A DNA stretch of 64,000 nt from Colletes latitarsis (Eukaryota; Arthropoda; Insecta; Hymenoptera; Colletidae). Location: positions 26,120,001 to 26,184,000 of the forward strand of contig NW_027488366.1 of the NCBI RefSeq assembly GCF_051014445.1, given 5' to 3'. The translations under genes were made by a program, and so were the position numbers. The notes under the pieces were generated by a model, which was given only the letters and a program-made list of their open reading frames with translations, had not been told where the DNA came from and ran no database searches. Position 1 is the stretch's first letter, and every line of letters begins with the position of its first letter. Of the stretch, positions 13,160 to 24,252 are shown in pieces.

Positions 13160-16100
13160 CCTCTAAAATATTGATCGAAACCTGGTTTAATTGACTGTTT
13201 CAGCGTGGTACCACATTACTACGTGATACAATCCAGAAACAGCCCAGGATCTAGCCATGAAGTATGTGAAAAACGCGAAAGTATGAGCCTGATGAGGGCA
13301 AATCCCAGAACTATCCCAGACCAAACTTGCGTTATCCTCTAAAATATTGATCGAAACCAGGTTTAATCGACTGTTTCAGTGTGGTACCACATTGCTACGT
13401 GATCCAAACCAGAAAAAACCCAGGATCAGTTCAACAAGTATGTGAAAAACGCGAAAGTATGAGCCTGATGAGGGCGAATCCCAGACCTATCCCAGACCTA
13501 ACTTGCGTTATCCTCTAAAATATTGATCGAAACCAGGATTAATTGACTGTTTCAGCGTGGTACCACATTAGTACGTGATACAATTCAGAAACAGCCCAGG
13601 ATCTAGCCATGAAGTATGAGAAATATGCGAAAGTATGAGCCTGATGAGGGCAAATCCTAGACCTAACCCAAACCTAACATGCGTTATCCTCTAAAATATT
13701 GATCGAAACCAGGTTTAATGGACTGCTTCAGTGTGGTACCACTTCACTACGTGATCCAAACCAGAAAAACCCCAGGATCAGTTCAACAAGTATGTGAAAA
13801 ACGCGAAAGTATGAGCCTGATGAGGGCGAATCCCAGACCTATCCCAGACCAAACTTGCATTATCCTCTAAAATATTGATCGAAACCAGGTTTAATTGACT
13901 GTTTCAGCGTGGTACCACATTACTGCGTGATACAATCCAGAAAGAGCCCAGGATCTAGCCATGAAGTATGAGAAATATGCGAAAGTATGAGCCTGATGAG
14001 GGCAAATCCTAGACCTAACCCAAACCTAACATGCGTTATCCTCTAAAATATTGATCGAAACCAGGTTTAATGGACTGCTTCAGTGTGGTACCACTTCATT
14101 ACGTGATCCAAACCAGAAAAACCCCAGGATCAGTTCAACAAGTATGTGAAAAACGCGAAAGTATGAGCCTGATGAGGGCGAATCCCAGACCTATCCCAGA
14201 CCAAACTTGCGTTATCCTCTAAAATATTGATCGAAACCAGGTTTAATTGACTGTTTCAGCGTGGTACCACATTACTACGTGATACAATCCAGAAACAGCC
14301 CAGGATCTAGCCATGAAGTATGTGAAATACGCGAAAGTATGAGCCTGATGAGGGCAAATCCCAGACCTATCCCAGACCAAACTTGCGTTATCCTCTAAAA
14401 TATTTATCAAGACCAGGTTCAATTGATTGTTTCAGTGTGGTCCCACATTACTGCGTGATCCAAACCAGAAAAAACCTTGGATCCGTTCAACAAGTATGTG
14501 AAGAATGCGAAAGTATGAGTCTGATGAGTGAAAATCCCAGACCTAACCTGGACCTAACATGCGTTATCCTCAAAAATATTGATCGAAACCTGGATTAATC
14601 GACTGTTTCAGAGTGGTACTACATTACTACGTGACCCAAACCAGAAAAAACCCAGGACCTGTTCAACAAGTATGTGCAAAACGCGAAAGTATGAGCCTGA
14701 TGAGGGCAAATCCCAGACCTATCCCAGACCATACTTGCGTTATCCTCTAAAATATTGATCGAAACCAGGATTAATTGACTGTTTCAGCGTGGTACCACAT
14801 TAGTACGTGATACAATCCAGAAACAGCCCAGGATCTAGCCATGAAGTATGAGAAATATGCGAAAGTATGAGCCTGATGAGGGCAAATCCTAGACCTAACC
14901 CAAACCTAACATGCGTTATCCTCTAAAATATTGATCGAAACCAGGTTTAATGGACTGCTTCAGTGTGGTACCACATTACTACGTGATCCAAACAAGAAAA
15001 AACCCAGGATCTGTTCAACAAGTATGTGAAAAATGCGAAAGTATGACCCTGATGAGGGCAAATCCCAGACCTATCCCAGACATAACTTGCGTTGTCCTCT
15101 AAAATATTGATGGAAACCAGATTCCATTGACTGTTTCAGTGTGGTACTACATTACTACGTGATGCAATCCAGAAAAAGCCCAAGATCTAGCCATCAAGTA
15201 TGAGAAATACGCGAAAGAATGAGCCTGATGAGAGCAAATCCCAGACCTAACCTAGACCTAACATGAATTATTCTCTAAACTATTGATCGAAACCAGGTTT
15301 AATGGACTGTTTCAGTGTGGTACCACATTGCTACGTGATCCAAACCAGAAAAAGCCCAGGATCAGTTCAACAAGTATGTGAAAAACGCGAAAGTATGAGC
15401 CTGATGAGGGCGAATCCCAGACCTATCCCAGACCTTACTTGCGTTATCCTCTAAAATATTGATCGAAACCAGGATTAATTGACTGTTTCAGCGTGGTACC
15501 ACATTACTACGTGATACAATCCAGAAACAGCCCAGGATCTAGCCATGAAGTATGAGAAATATGCGAATGTATGAGCCTGATGAGGGCAAATCCTAGACCT
15601 AACCCAAACCTAACATGCGTTATCCTCAAAAATATTGATCGAAACCAGGTTTAATCGACTGTTTCAGTGTGGTACCACATTGCTACGTGATCCAAACCAG
15701 AAAAAGCCCAGGATCAGTTCAACAAGTATGTGAAAAACGCGAAAGTATGAGCCTGATGAGGGCAAATTCCAGAACTATCCCAGACCAAACTTGCGTTATC
15801 CTCTAAAATATTTATCAAGACCAGGTTCATTTGATTGTTTCAGTGTGGTCCCACATTACTGCGTGATCCAAACCAGAAAAAACCCAGGATCCGTTCAACA
15901 AGTATGTGAAGAATGCGAAAGTATGAGTCTGATGAGTGAAAATCCCAGACCTAACCTGGACCAAACTTGCGTTATCCTCAAAAATATTGATCGTAACCTG
16001 GTTTAATCGACTGTTTCAGAGTGGTACTACATTACTACGTGACCCAAACCAGAAAAAACCCAGGATCTGTTCAACAAGTATGTGAAAAACGCGAAAGTAT

Positions 16101-16697
16101 GAGCCTGATGAGGGCAAATCCCAGACCTATCACAGACCAAACTTGCGTTATCCTCTAAAATATTGATCGAAACCAGGTTTAATCGACTTCTTCAGTGTGG
16201 TACCACATTGCTACGTGATCCAAACCAGAAAAAACCCAGGATCAGCTCAACAAGTATGTGAAAAACGCGAAAGTATGAGCCTGATGAGGGCGAATCCCAG
16301 ACCTATCCCAGACCAAACATGCGTTATCCTCTAAAATATTGATCGAAACCAGGATTAATTGACTGTTTCAGCGTGGTACCATATTACTACGTGATATAAT
16401 CCAGAAACAGCCCAGGATCTAGCCATGAAGTATGAGAAATATGCGAAAGTATGAGCCTGATGAGGGCAAATCCTAGACCTAACCCAAACCTAACATGCGT
16501 TATCCTCTAAAATATTGATCGAAACCAGGTTTAATGGACTGCTTCAGTGTGGTACCACTTCACTACGTGATCCAAAGCAGAAAAAACCCTCGATCAGGCC
16601 AACGTGTATGTTAAAACTGCGAAAGTATGAGTCTGATGAGTGAAAATCCCCGGCCTAACCTAGACCTAACATGCGTTATCCTCAAAAATATTGATCG
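13160..16697 (+). repeat. Block repeated at 18,611-22,500 with two extra monomers
   Basis: From 13,160 to about 14,970 the match lies 5,451 bp downstream; from about 14,975 to 16,697 it lies 5,803 bp downstream. The 352-bp difference is exactly two monomers, present at about 20,424-20,775 and missing near 14,972. Markers include TACAATTCAG, AATTCCAGAACTATCCC, TCGACTTCTTCAG and the type C cassette with AACGTGTATG. Confidence 0.82.
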
Positions 16698-16846
16698 AAA
16701 CCAGGTTTAATTGACCGTTTCAGTGTGGTACCACATTACTACGTGATCCAAACCAGAAAAAACCCAGGATCAGTTCAACAAGTATGTGAAGAACGCGAAA
16801 GTATGGGCCTGATGAGAGCAAATCCCAGGCCTAACCTAGACCTAAC

Positions 16847-17017
16847 GTGTCCTCTAAAATATTGATGGAAACCATGTTTAATTGACTGTTTCAGTGATGT
16901 ACTTCATTACTACGTGATGCAATCCAGAAAAAGCCCAGGATCTAGCCATGAAGTATGAGAAATATGCGAAAGAATGAGCCAGATGACAGCAAATCCCAGA
17001 CCTAACCCAGACCGAAC
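16847..17017 (+). repeat. 171-bp monomer, 5-bp deletion at its start
   Basis: Where other monomers read CTAACATGCGTTGTCCTC, this one reads CTAACGTGTCCTC. Five bases of the ATGCGT landmark are lost. The same 5 bp account for the distances 5,451 and 5,803 being 5 short of 31 and 33 monomers. Confidence 0.85.
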
Positions 17018-18276
17018 ATAAATTATTCTCTAAAATATTGATCGAAACCAGGTTAAATTGACTGTTTCAGTGTGGTACCACATTACTACGTGATCCAATC
17101 CAGAGATAGCCCAGGATCCAGCCATGAAGTATGAGAAATATGCGAAAGTATGAGCCTGATGAGGGCAAATCCTAGACCTAACCCAGACCTAACATGCGTT
17201 ATCCTCTAAAATATTTATCAAGACCAGGTTTAATTGATTGTTTCAGTGTGGTACCACATTACTACGTGATCCACACCAGAAAAAACTCAAGACCCGCTCA
17301 ACAAGTATGTGAAAAACGCGAAAGTATGAGCCTGATGAGGGCAAATCCCAGACCTATCCCAGACAGAACTTGCGTTATCCTCTAAAATATTGATCGAAAC
17401 CAGGTTGAATTGACTGTTTTAGTGTGGTACCACATTACTACGTGATCCGAAGCAGAAAAAACCCTGGATTGGGTCAACATGTATGTTAAAACTGCGAAAG
17501 TTTGACCCTGATGAGGCCAAATCCCAGGCCGAACCTAGACCTAACATGCGTTATCCTCTAAAATATTGATCGAAACCAGGTTTAGTGGTCTGTTTCAGTG
17601 TGGTACCACATTACTACGTGATCCAAACCAGAAAAAACCCCGGATCTGTTCAACATGTATGTGAAAACCGCGAAAGTATGAGCCTCATGAGGGCGAATCC
17701 CAGACCTATCCCAGACCTAACTTGCGGTATCCTCTAAAATATTGATCGAAACCAGGTTTAATTGACTGTTTCGGTGTGGTACCACATTACTACGTGATCC
17801 AAACCAGTAAAAACCCAGGATCCGTTCAACAAGTATGTGAAAAACGCGAAAGTATGGGCCTGATGAGGGCGAATCCCAGACCTATCCCAGACCTAACTTG
17901 CGTTGTCCTCTAAAATATTGATGGAAAACAGGTTTAATTGTCTGTTTCAGTGTTGTACTTCATTACTACGTGATGCAATCCAGAAAAAGCCCAGGATCTA
18001 GCCATCAAGTATGAGAAATATGCGAAAGAATGAGCCTGATGAGAGCAAATCCCAGACCTAACCTAGACCTAACATGAATTATTCTCTAAAATATTGTTCG
18101 AAACCAGGTTTTATGGACTGTTTCAGTGTGGTACCACATTACTACGTGATCCAAACAAGAAAAAACCCAGGATCTGTTCAACAAGTATGTGAAAAATGCG
18201 AAAGTATGACCCTGATGAGGGCAAATCCCAGACCTATCCCAGACATAACTTGCGTTGTCCTCTAAAATATTGATCG

Positions 18277-18314
18277 AAACCAGGTTTAATTGACTGTTTC
18301 AGTGTGGTACCACA
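18277..18314. other. Dyad-symmetry cluster (exemplar of a per-monomer element)
   Basis: Three inverted repeats sit within 38 bp: AAACC-A-GGTTT at 18,277-18,287, ACTG-TTT-CAGT at 18,293-18,303 and the perfect 12-bp palindrome TGTGGTACCACA at 18,303-18,314. The same cluster occurs in most monomers. In B types the palindrome is often reduced to 10 bp (GTGGTACCAC). The KpnI site at its centre should release the array as a 176-bp ladder. Whether it forms hairpins in vivo or binds a protein is unknown. Confidence 0.85.
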
Positions 18315-21300
18315 TTACTACGTGATCCAAACCAGTAAAAACCCAGGATCCGTTCAACAAGTATGTGAAAAACGCGAAAGTATGGGCCTGATGAGGGCAG
18401 ATCCCAGACCTATCCCAGACCTAACTTGCGTTGTCCTCTAAAATATTGATGGAAACCAGGTTTAATTGACTGTTTCAGTGTTGTACTTCATTACTACGTG
18501 ATACAATCCAGAAAAAGCCCAGGATCTAGCCATCAAGTATGAGTAATATGCGAAAGAATGAGCCGGATGAGAGCAAATCCCAGACCTAACCTAGACCAAA
18601 CATGAATTATTCCCTAAAATATTGATCGAAACCTGGTTTAATTGACTGTTTCAGCGTGGTACCACATTACTACGTGATACAATCCAGAAACAGCCCAGGA
18701 TCTAGCCATGAAGTATGTGAAAAACGCGAAAGTATGAGCCTGATGAGGGCAAATCCCAGAACTATCCCAGACCAAACTTGCGTTATCCTCTAAAATATTG
18801 ATCGAAACCAGGTTTAATCGACTGTTTCAGTGTGGTACCACATTGCTACGTGATCCAAACCAGAAAAAACCCAGGATCAGTTCAACAAGTATGTGAAAAA
18901 CGCGAAAGTATGAGCCTGATGAGGGCGAATCCCAGACCTATCCCAGACCTAACTTGCGTTATCCTCTAAAATATTGATCGAAACCAGGATTAATTGACTG
19001 TTTCAGCGTGGTACCACATTAGTACGTGATACAATTCAGAAACAGCCCAGGATCTAGCCATGAAGTATGAGAAATATGCGAAAGTATGAGCCTGATGAGG
19101 GCAAATCCTAGACCTAACCCAAACCTAACATGCGTTATCCTCTAAAATATTGATCGAAACCAGGTTTAATGGACTGCTTCAGTGTGGTACCACTTCACTA
19201 CGTGATCCAAACCAGAAAAACCCCAGGATCAGTTCAACAAGTATGTGAAAAACGCGAAAGTATGAGCCTGATGAGGGCGAATCCCAGACCTATCCCAGAC
19301 CAAACTTGCATTATCCTCTAAAATATTGATCGAAACCAGGTTTAATTGACTGTTTCAGCGTGGTACCACATTACTGCGTGATACAATCCAGAAAGAGCCC
19401 AGGATCTAGCCATGAAGTATGAGAAATATGCGAAAGTATGAGCCTGATGAGGGCAAATCCTAGACCTAACCCAAACCTAACATGCGTTATCCTCTAAAAT
19501 ATTGATCGAAACCAGGTTTAATGGACTGCTTCAGTGTGGTACCACTTCACTACGTGATCCAAACCAGAAAAACCCCAGGATCAGTTCAACAAGTATGTGA
19601 AAAACGCGAAAGTATGAGCCTGATGAGGGCGAATCCCAGACCTATCCCAGACCAAACTTGCGTTATCCTCTAAAATATTGATCGAAACCAGGTTTAATTG
19701 ACTGTTTCAGCGTGGTACCACATTACTACGTGATACAATCCAGAAACAGCCCAGGATCTAGCCATGAAGTATGTGAAATACGCGAAAGTATGAGCCTGAT
19801 GAGGGCAAATCCCAGACCTATCCCAGACCAAACTTGCGTTATCCTCTAAAATATTTATCAAGACCAGGTTCAATTGATTGTTTCAGTGTGGTCCCACATT
19901 ACTGCGTGATCCAAACCAGAAAAAACCTTGGATCCGTTCAACAAGTATGTGAAGAATGCGAAAGTATGAGTCTGATGAGTGAAAATCCCAGACCTAACCT
20001 GGACCTAACATGCGTTATCCTCAAAAATATTGATCGAAACCTGGATTAATCGACTGTTTCAGAGTGGTACTACATTACTACGTGACCCAAACCAGAAAAA
20101 ACCCAGGACCTGTTCAACAAGTATGTGCAAAACGCGAAAGTATGAGCCTGATGAGGGCAAATCCCAGACCTATCCCAGACCATACTTGCGTTATCCTCTA
20201 AAATATTGATCGAAACCAGGATTAATTGACTGTTTCAGCGTGGTACCACATTAGTACGTGATACAATCCAGAAACAGCCCAGGATCTAGCCATGAAGTAT
20301 GAGAAATATGCGAAAGTATGAGCCTGATGAGGGCAAATCCTAGACCTAACCCAAACCTAACATGCGTTATCCTCTAAAATATTGATCGAAACCAGGTTTA
20401 ATGGACTGCTTCAGTGTGGTACCACTTCACTACGTGATCCAAACCAGAAAAACCCCAGGATCAGTTCAACAAGTATGTGAAAAACGCGAAAGTATGAGCC
20501 TGATGAGGGCGAATCCCAGACCTATCCCAGACCTAACTTGCGTTGTCCTCTAAAATATTGATGGAAAACAGGTTTAATTGACTGTTTCAGTGTTGTACTT
20601 CATTACTACGTGATGCAATCCAGAAAAAGCCCAGGATCTAGCCATCAAGTATGAGAAATATGCGAAAGAATGAGCCTGAAGAGAGCAAATCCCAGACCTA
20701 ACCTAGACCTAACATGAATTATTCTCTAGAATATTGTTCGAAACCAGGTTTTATGGACTGTTTCAGTGTGGTACCACATTACTACGTGATCCAAACAAGA
20801 AAAAACCCAGGATCTGTTCAACAAGTATGTGAAAAATGCGAAAGTATGACCCTGATGAGGGCAAATCCCAGACCTATCCCAGACATAACTTGCGTTGTCC
20901 TCTAAAATATTGATGGAAACCAGATTCCATTGACTGTTTCAGTGTGGTACTACATTACTACGTGATGCAATCCAGAAAAAGCCCAAGATCTAGCCATCAA
21001 GTATGAGAAATACGCGAAAGAATGAGCCTGATGGGAGCAAATCCCAGACCTAACCTAGACCTAACATGAATTATTCTCTAAACTATTGATCGAAACCAGG
21101 TTTAATGGACTGTTTCAGTGTGGTACCACATTGCTACGTGATCCAAACCAGAAAAAGCCCAGGATCAGTTCAACAAGTATGTGAAAAACGCGAAAGTATG
21201 AGCCTGATGAGGGCGAATCCCAGACCTATCCCAGACCTTACTTGCGTTATCCTCTAAAATATTGATCGAAACCAGGATTAATTGACTGTTTCAGCGTGGT

Positions 21301-22984
21301 ACCACATTACTACGTGATACAATCCAGAAACAGCCCAGGATCTAGCCATGAAGTATGAGAAATATGCGAATGTATGAGCCTGATGAGGGCAAATCCTAGA
21401 CCTAACCCAAACCTAACATGCGTTATCCTCAAAAATATTGATCGAAACCAGGTTTAATCGACTGTTTCAGTGTGGTACCACATTGCTACGTGATCCAAAC
21501 CAGAAAAAGCCCAGGATCAGTTCAACAAGTATGTGAAAAACGCGAAAGTATGAGCCTGATGAGGGCAAATTCCAGAACTATCCCAGACCAAACTTGCGTT
21601 ATCCTCTAAAATATTTATCAAGACCAGGTTCATTTGATTGTTTCAGTGTGGTCCCACATTACTGCGTGATCCAAACCAGAAAAAACCCAGGATCCGTTCA
21701 ACAAGTATGTGAAGAATGCGAAAGTATGAGTCTGATGAGTGAAAATCCCAGACCTAACCTGGACCAAACTTGCGTTATCCTCAAAAATATTGATCGTAAC
21801 CTGGTTTAATCGAATGTTTCAGAGTGGTACTACATTACTACGTGACCCAAACCAGAAAAAACCCAGGATCTGTTCAACAAGTATGTGAAAAACGCGAAAG
21901 TATGAGCCTGATGAGGGCAAATCCCAGACCTATCACAGACCAAACTTGCGTTATCCTCTAAAATATTGATCGAAACCAGGTTTAATCGACTTCTTCAGTG
22001 TGGTACCACATTGCTACGTGATCCAAACCAGAAAAAACCCAGGATCAGCTCAACAAGTATGTGAAAAACGCGAAAGTATGAGCCTGATGAGGGCGAATCC
22101 CAGACCTATCCCAGACCAAACATGCGTTATCCTCTAAAATATTGATCGAAACCAGGATTAATTGACTGTTTCAGCGTGGTACCATATTACTACGTGATAC
22201 AATCCAGAAACAGCCCAGGATCTAGCCATGAAGTATGAGAAATATGCGAAAGTATGAGCCTGATGAGGGCAAATCCTAGACCTAACCCAAACCTAACATG
22301 CGTTATCCTCTAAAATATTGATCGAAACCAGGTTTAATGGACTGCTTCAGTGTGGTACCACTTCACTACGTGATCCAAAGCAGAAAAAACCCTCGATCAG
22401 GCCAACGTGTATGTTAAAACTGCGAAAGTATGAGTCTGATGAGTGAAAATCCCAGGCCTAACCTAGACCTAACATGCGTTATCCTCAAAAATATTGATCG
22501 AAACCTGGTTTAATCGACTGTTTCAGTGTGGTATCACATTACTACGTGACCCAAACCAGAAAAAACCCAGAATCTGTGCAACAAGTGTGTGAAAAACCCG
22601 AAAGAATGAGCCTGATGAGGGCGAATCCCAGACCTATCCCAGATCTAACTTGCGTTATCCTCTAAAATATTGATCGGAACCAGGTTTAATTGACTGTTTC
22701 AGCGTGGTACCACATTACTACGTGATACAATCCAGAAACAGCCCAGGATCTAGCCATGAAGTATGAGAAATATGCGAAAGTATGAGCCTGATGAGGGCAA
22801 ATCCTAGACCTAACCCAAACCTAACTTGCATTATCCTCTAAGATATTGATCGAAACCTGGTTTAATTGATTGTTTCAGTGTGGTCCCACATTACTACGTG
22901 ATCCAAACCAGAAAAAACTCAGTATCCGTTCAACAAGTATGTGATGAATGCGAAAGTGTGAGTCTGATGTGTGAAAATCCCAGG

Positions 22985-23385
22985 CCTAACCTAGACCTAA
23001 CATGGTGTAACCTCTAAAATATTGGTCGTATCCAGGTTTAATTGACTGCTTCAGTGAGGTACCACTTTTCTACGTGATCCAAAGCAGAAAACCCTCGATC
23101 AGGTCAACACGCATGTTAAAACTGCGAAAGTATGAGCCTGATGAGGGCAAATCCCAGACCTATCCCAGACCTAACATGCGTTATCCTCAAAAATATTAAT
23201 CGAAACCAGGTTTAGTCGACTGTTTCAGTGTGGTACCACATTACTACGTGATACAATCCAGAAACAGCCCATGATCTAGCCATGAAGTATGAGAAATATG
23301 CGAAAGTGTGAGCCTGATGGGGGCAAATCCTAGACCTAACCTAGACCTAACATGCGTTATCCTCTAAAATATTGATCGAAACCAG
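22985..23385 (+). repeat. Block repeated at 31,081-31,480 (distance 8,096 bp)
   Basis: Both copies have the otherwise unseen ATGGTGTAACCTCT, ATTGGTCGTATCC, CAGTGAGGTACC, CACTTTTCTACG and a type C cassette with AACACGCATG and a 2-bp deletion (GCAGAAAACCC). The distance is 46 monomers. Confidence 0.85.
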
Positions 23386-23703
23386 GTTTAATTGATTGTT
23401 TCAGCGTGGTACCACATTACTACGTGATACAATCCAGAAACAGACCAGGATCTAGCCATGAAGTATGAGTAATATTCGAATGTATGAGCCTGATGAGGGC
23501 AAATCCTAGACCTAACCCAAACCTAACATGCGTTATCCTCTAAAATATTTATCAGGACCAGGTTTAATTGAATGTTTCAGTGTGGTACCACATTACTACG
23601 TGAACCAAACCAGAAAATACCCAGGATCCGTTCAACAAGTATGTGAAGAATGCGAAAGTATGAGTCTGATGAGGGCAAATCCCAGACCTATCCCAGACCT
23701 AAC

Positions 23704-24055
23704 TTGCGTTATCCTCTAAAATATTGAGCGAAACCAGGTTTAATTGACTGTCTGAGTGTTGTACTTCATTACTACGTGCTGCAATCCAGAAAAGGCCCAG
23801 GATCTGTTCAACAAGTATGTGAAAAACGCGAAAGTATGAGCCTGATGAGGGCAAATCCCAGACCTATCCCAGACCTAACTTGCGTTATCCTCTAAAATAT
23901 TGAGCGAAACCAGGTTTAATTGACTGTCTGAGTGTTGTACTTCATTACTACGTGCTGCAATCCAGAAAAGGCCCAGGATCTGTTCAACAAGTATGTGAAA
24001 AACGCGAAAGTATGAGCCTGATGAGGGCAAATCCCAGACCTATCCCAGACCTAAC
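23704..24055 (+). repeat. Two identical adjacent monomers (fresh single-unit duplication)
   Basis: The units 23,704-23,879 and 23,880-24,055 are identical base for base in my reading. They share rare variants: TTGAGCGAAACC, CTGTCTGAGTG, TACGTGCTGC and GAAAAGGCCCAGG. The related locus at about 31,624-31,799 has only one such monomer (with CTGTCTCAGTG) before the same following monomer, so one unit was added here, or lost there, recently. Confidence 0.92.
24033..24054 (+). repeat. Intra-monomer 11-bp direct repeat (exemplar)
   Basis: Two adjacent 11-bp units, CCCAGACCTAT and CCCAGACCTAA, close the monomer before the next TTGCG. Most monomers have this pair, some in the form AGACCTAACCT/AGACCTAAC. 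At 12,281-12,446 and 33,032-33,196 only one unit is left, which accounts for their short length. The unit is close to one turn of B-DNA. Confidence 0.85.
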
Positions 24056-24252
24056 TTGCGTTATCCTCTAAAATATTGATCGAAACCAGATTTAATTGAC
24101 TGTTTCAGTGTGGTACCACATTACTGCGTGATCCAATCCAGTAAAAACCCAGGATCCGTTCAACAAGTTTGTGAAGAATGCGAAAGTATGAGTCTGATGA
24201 GTGAAAATCCCAGGCCTAACCTAGACCTAACATGCGTTATCCTCAAAAATAT

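Larger units (their letters stand above)
1..22500 (+). repeat. Array domain 1: mosaic of blocks with 25-33-monomer spacing
   Basis: This part contains A-type and B-type monomers in irregular order. Diagnostic variants show blocks of about 0.9-1.8 kb recurring at 4,400 bp (25 monomers), 5,451 bp (31 monomers less 5 bp), 5,803 bp and 5,809 bp (33 monomers, small indels). The copies differ by scattered substitutions and are less uniform than those in the last third of the window. No gene or non-satellite sequence is visible. The individual blocks are listed separately. Confidence 0.8.

Noticed and set aside
16847..17700. More divergent monomers around 16,800-17,700 as a possible insertion or array boundary
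   Set aside because: Every unit there still aligns over its full length to the family, apart from the 5-bp deletion and scattered substitutions. It is a diverged patch of the same array.
18270..18300. Possible CENP-B box on the - strand (TTTCGATCAATATTTT)
   Set aside because: It has TTCG, four bases, then A, as in the box NTTCGNNNNANNCGGGN, but the required CGGG is replaced by TTTT. The + strand TTCGAAACCAGG variant also lacks the second half. Only the weak half matches.
22985..23110. ATGGTGTAACC...CACTTTTCTACG stretch as foreign sequence
   Set aside because: It aligns to a type C monomer with extra substitutions and a 2-bp deletion, and it recurs at 31,081, so it is a private monomer variant.
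24033..24054. CCTAAC/CCTAGACCTAAC stretches as interstitial telomere repeats
   Set aside because: The spacing is 11 bp, not 6-7 bp, and there is no run of CCCTAA or CCCTAAA. It is the internal 11-bp direct repeat of the monomer.
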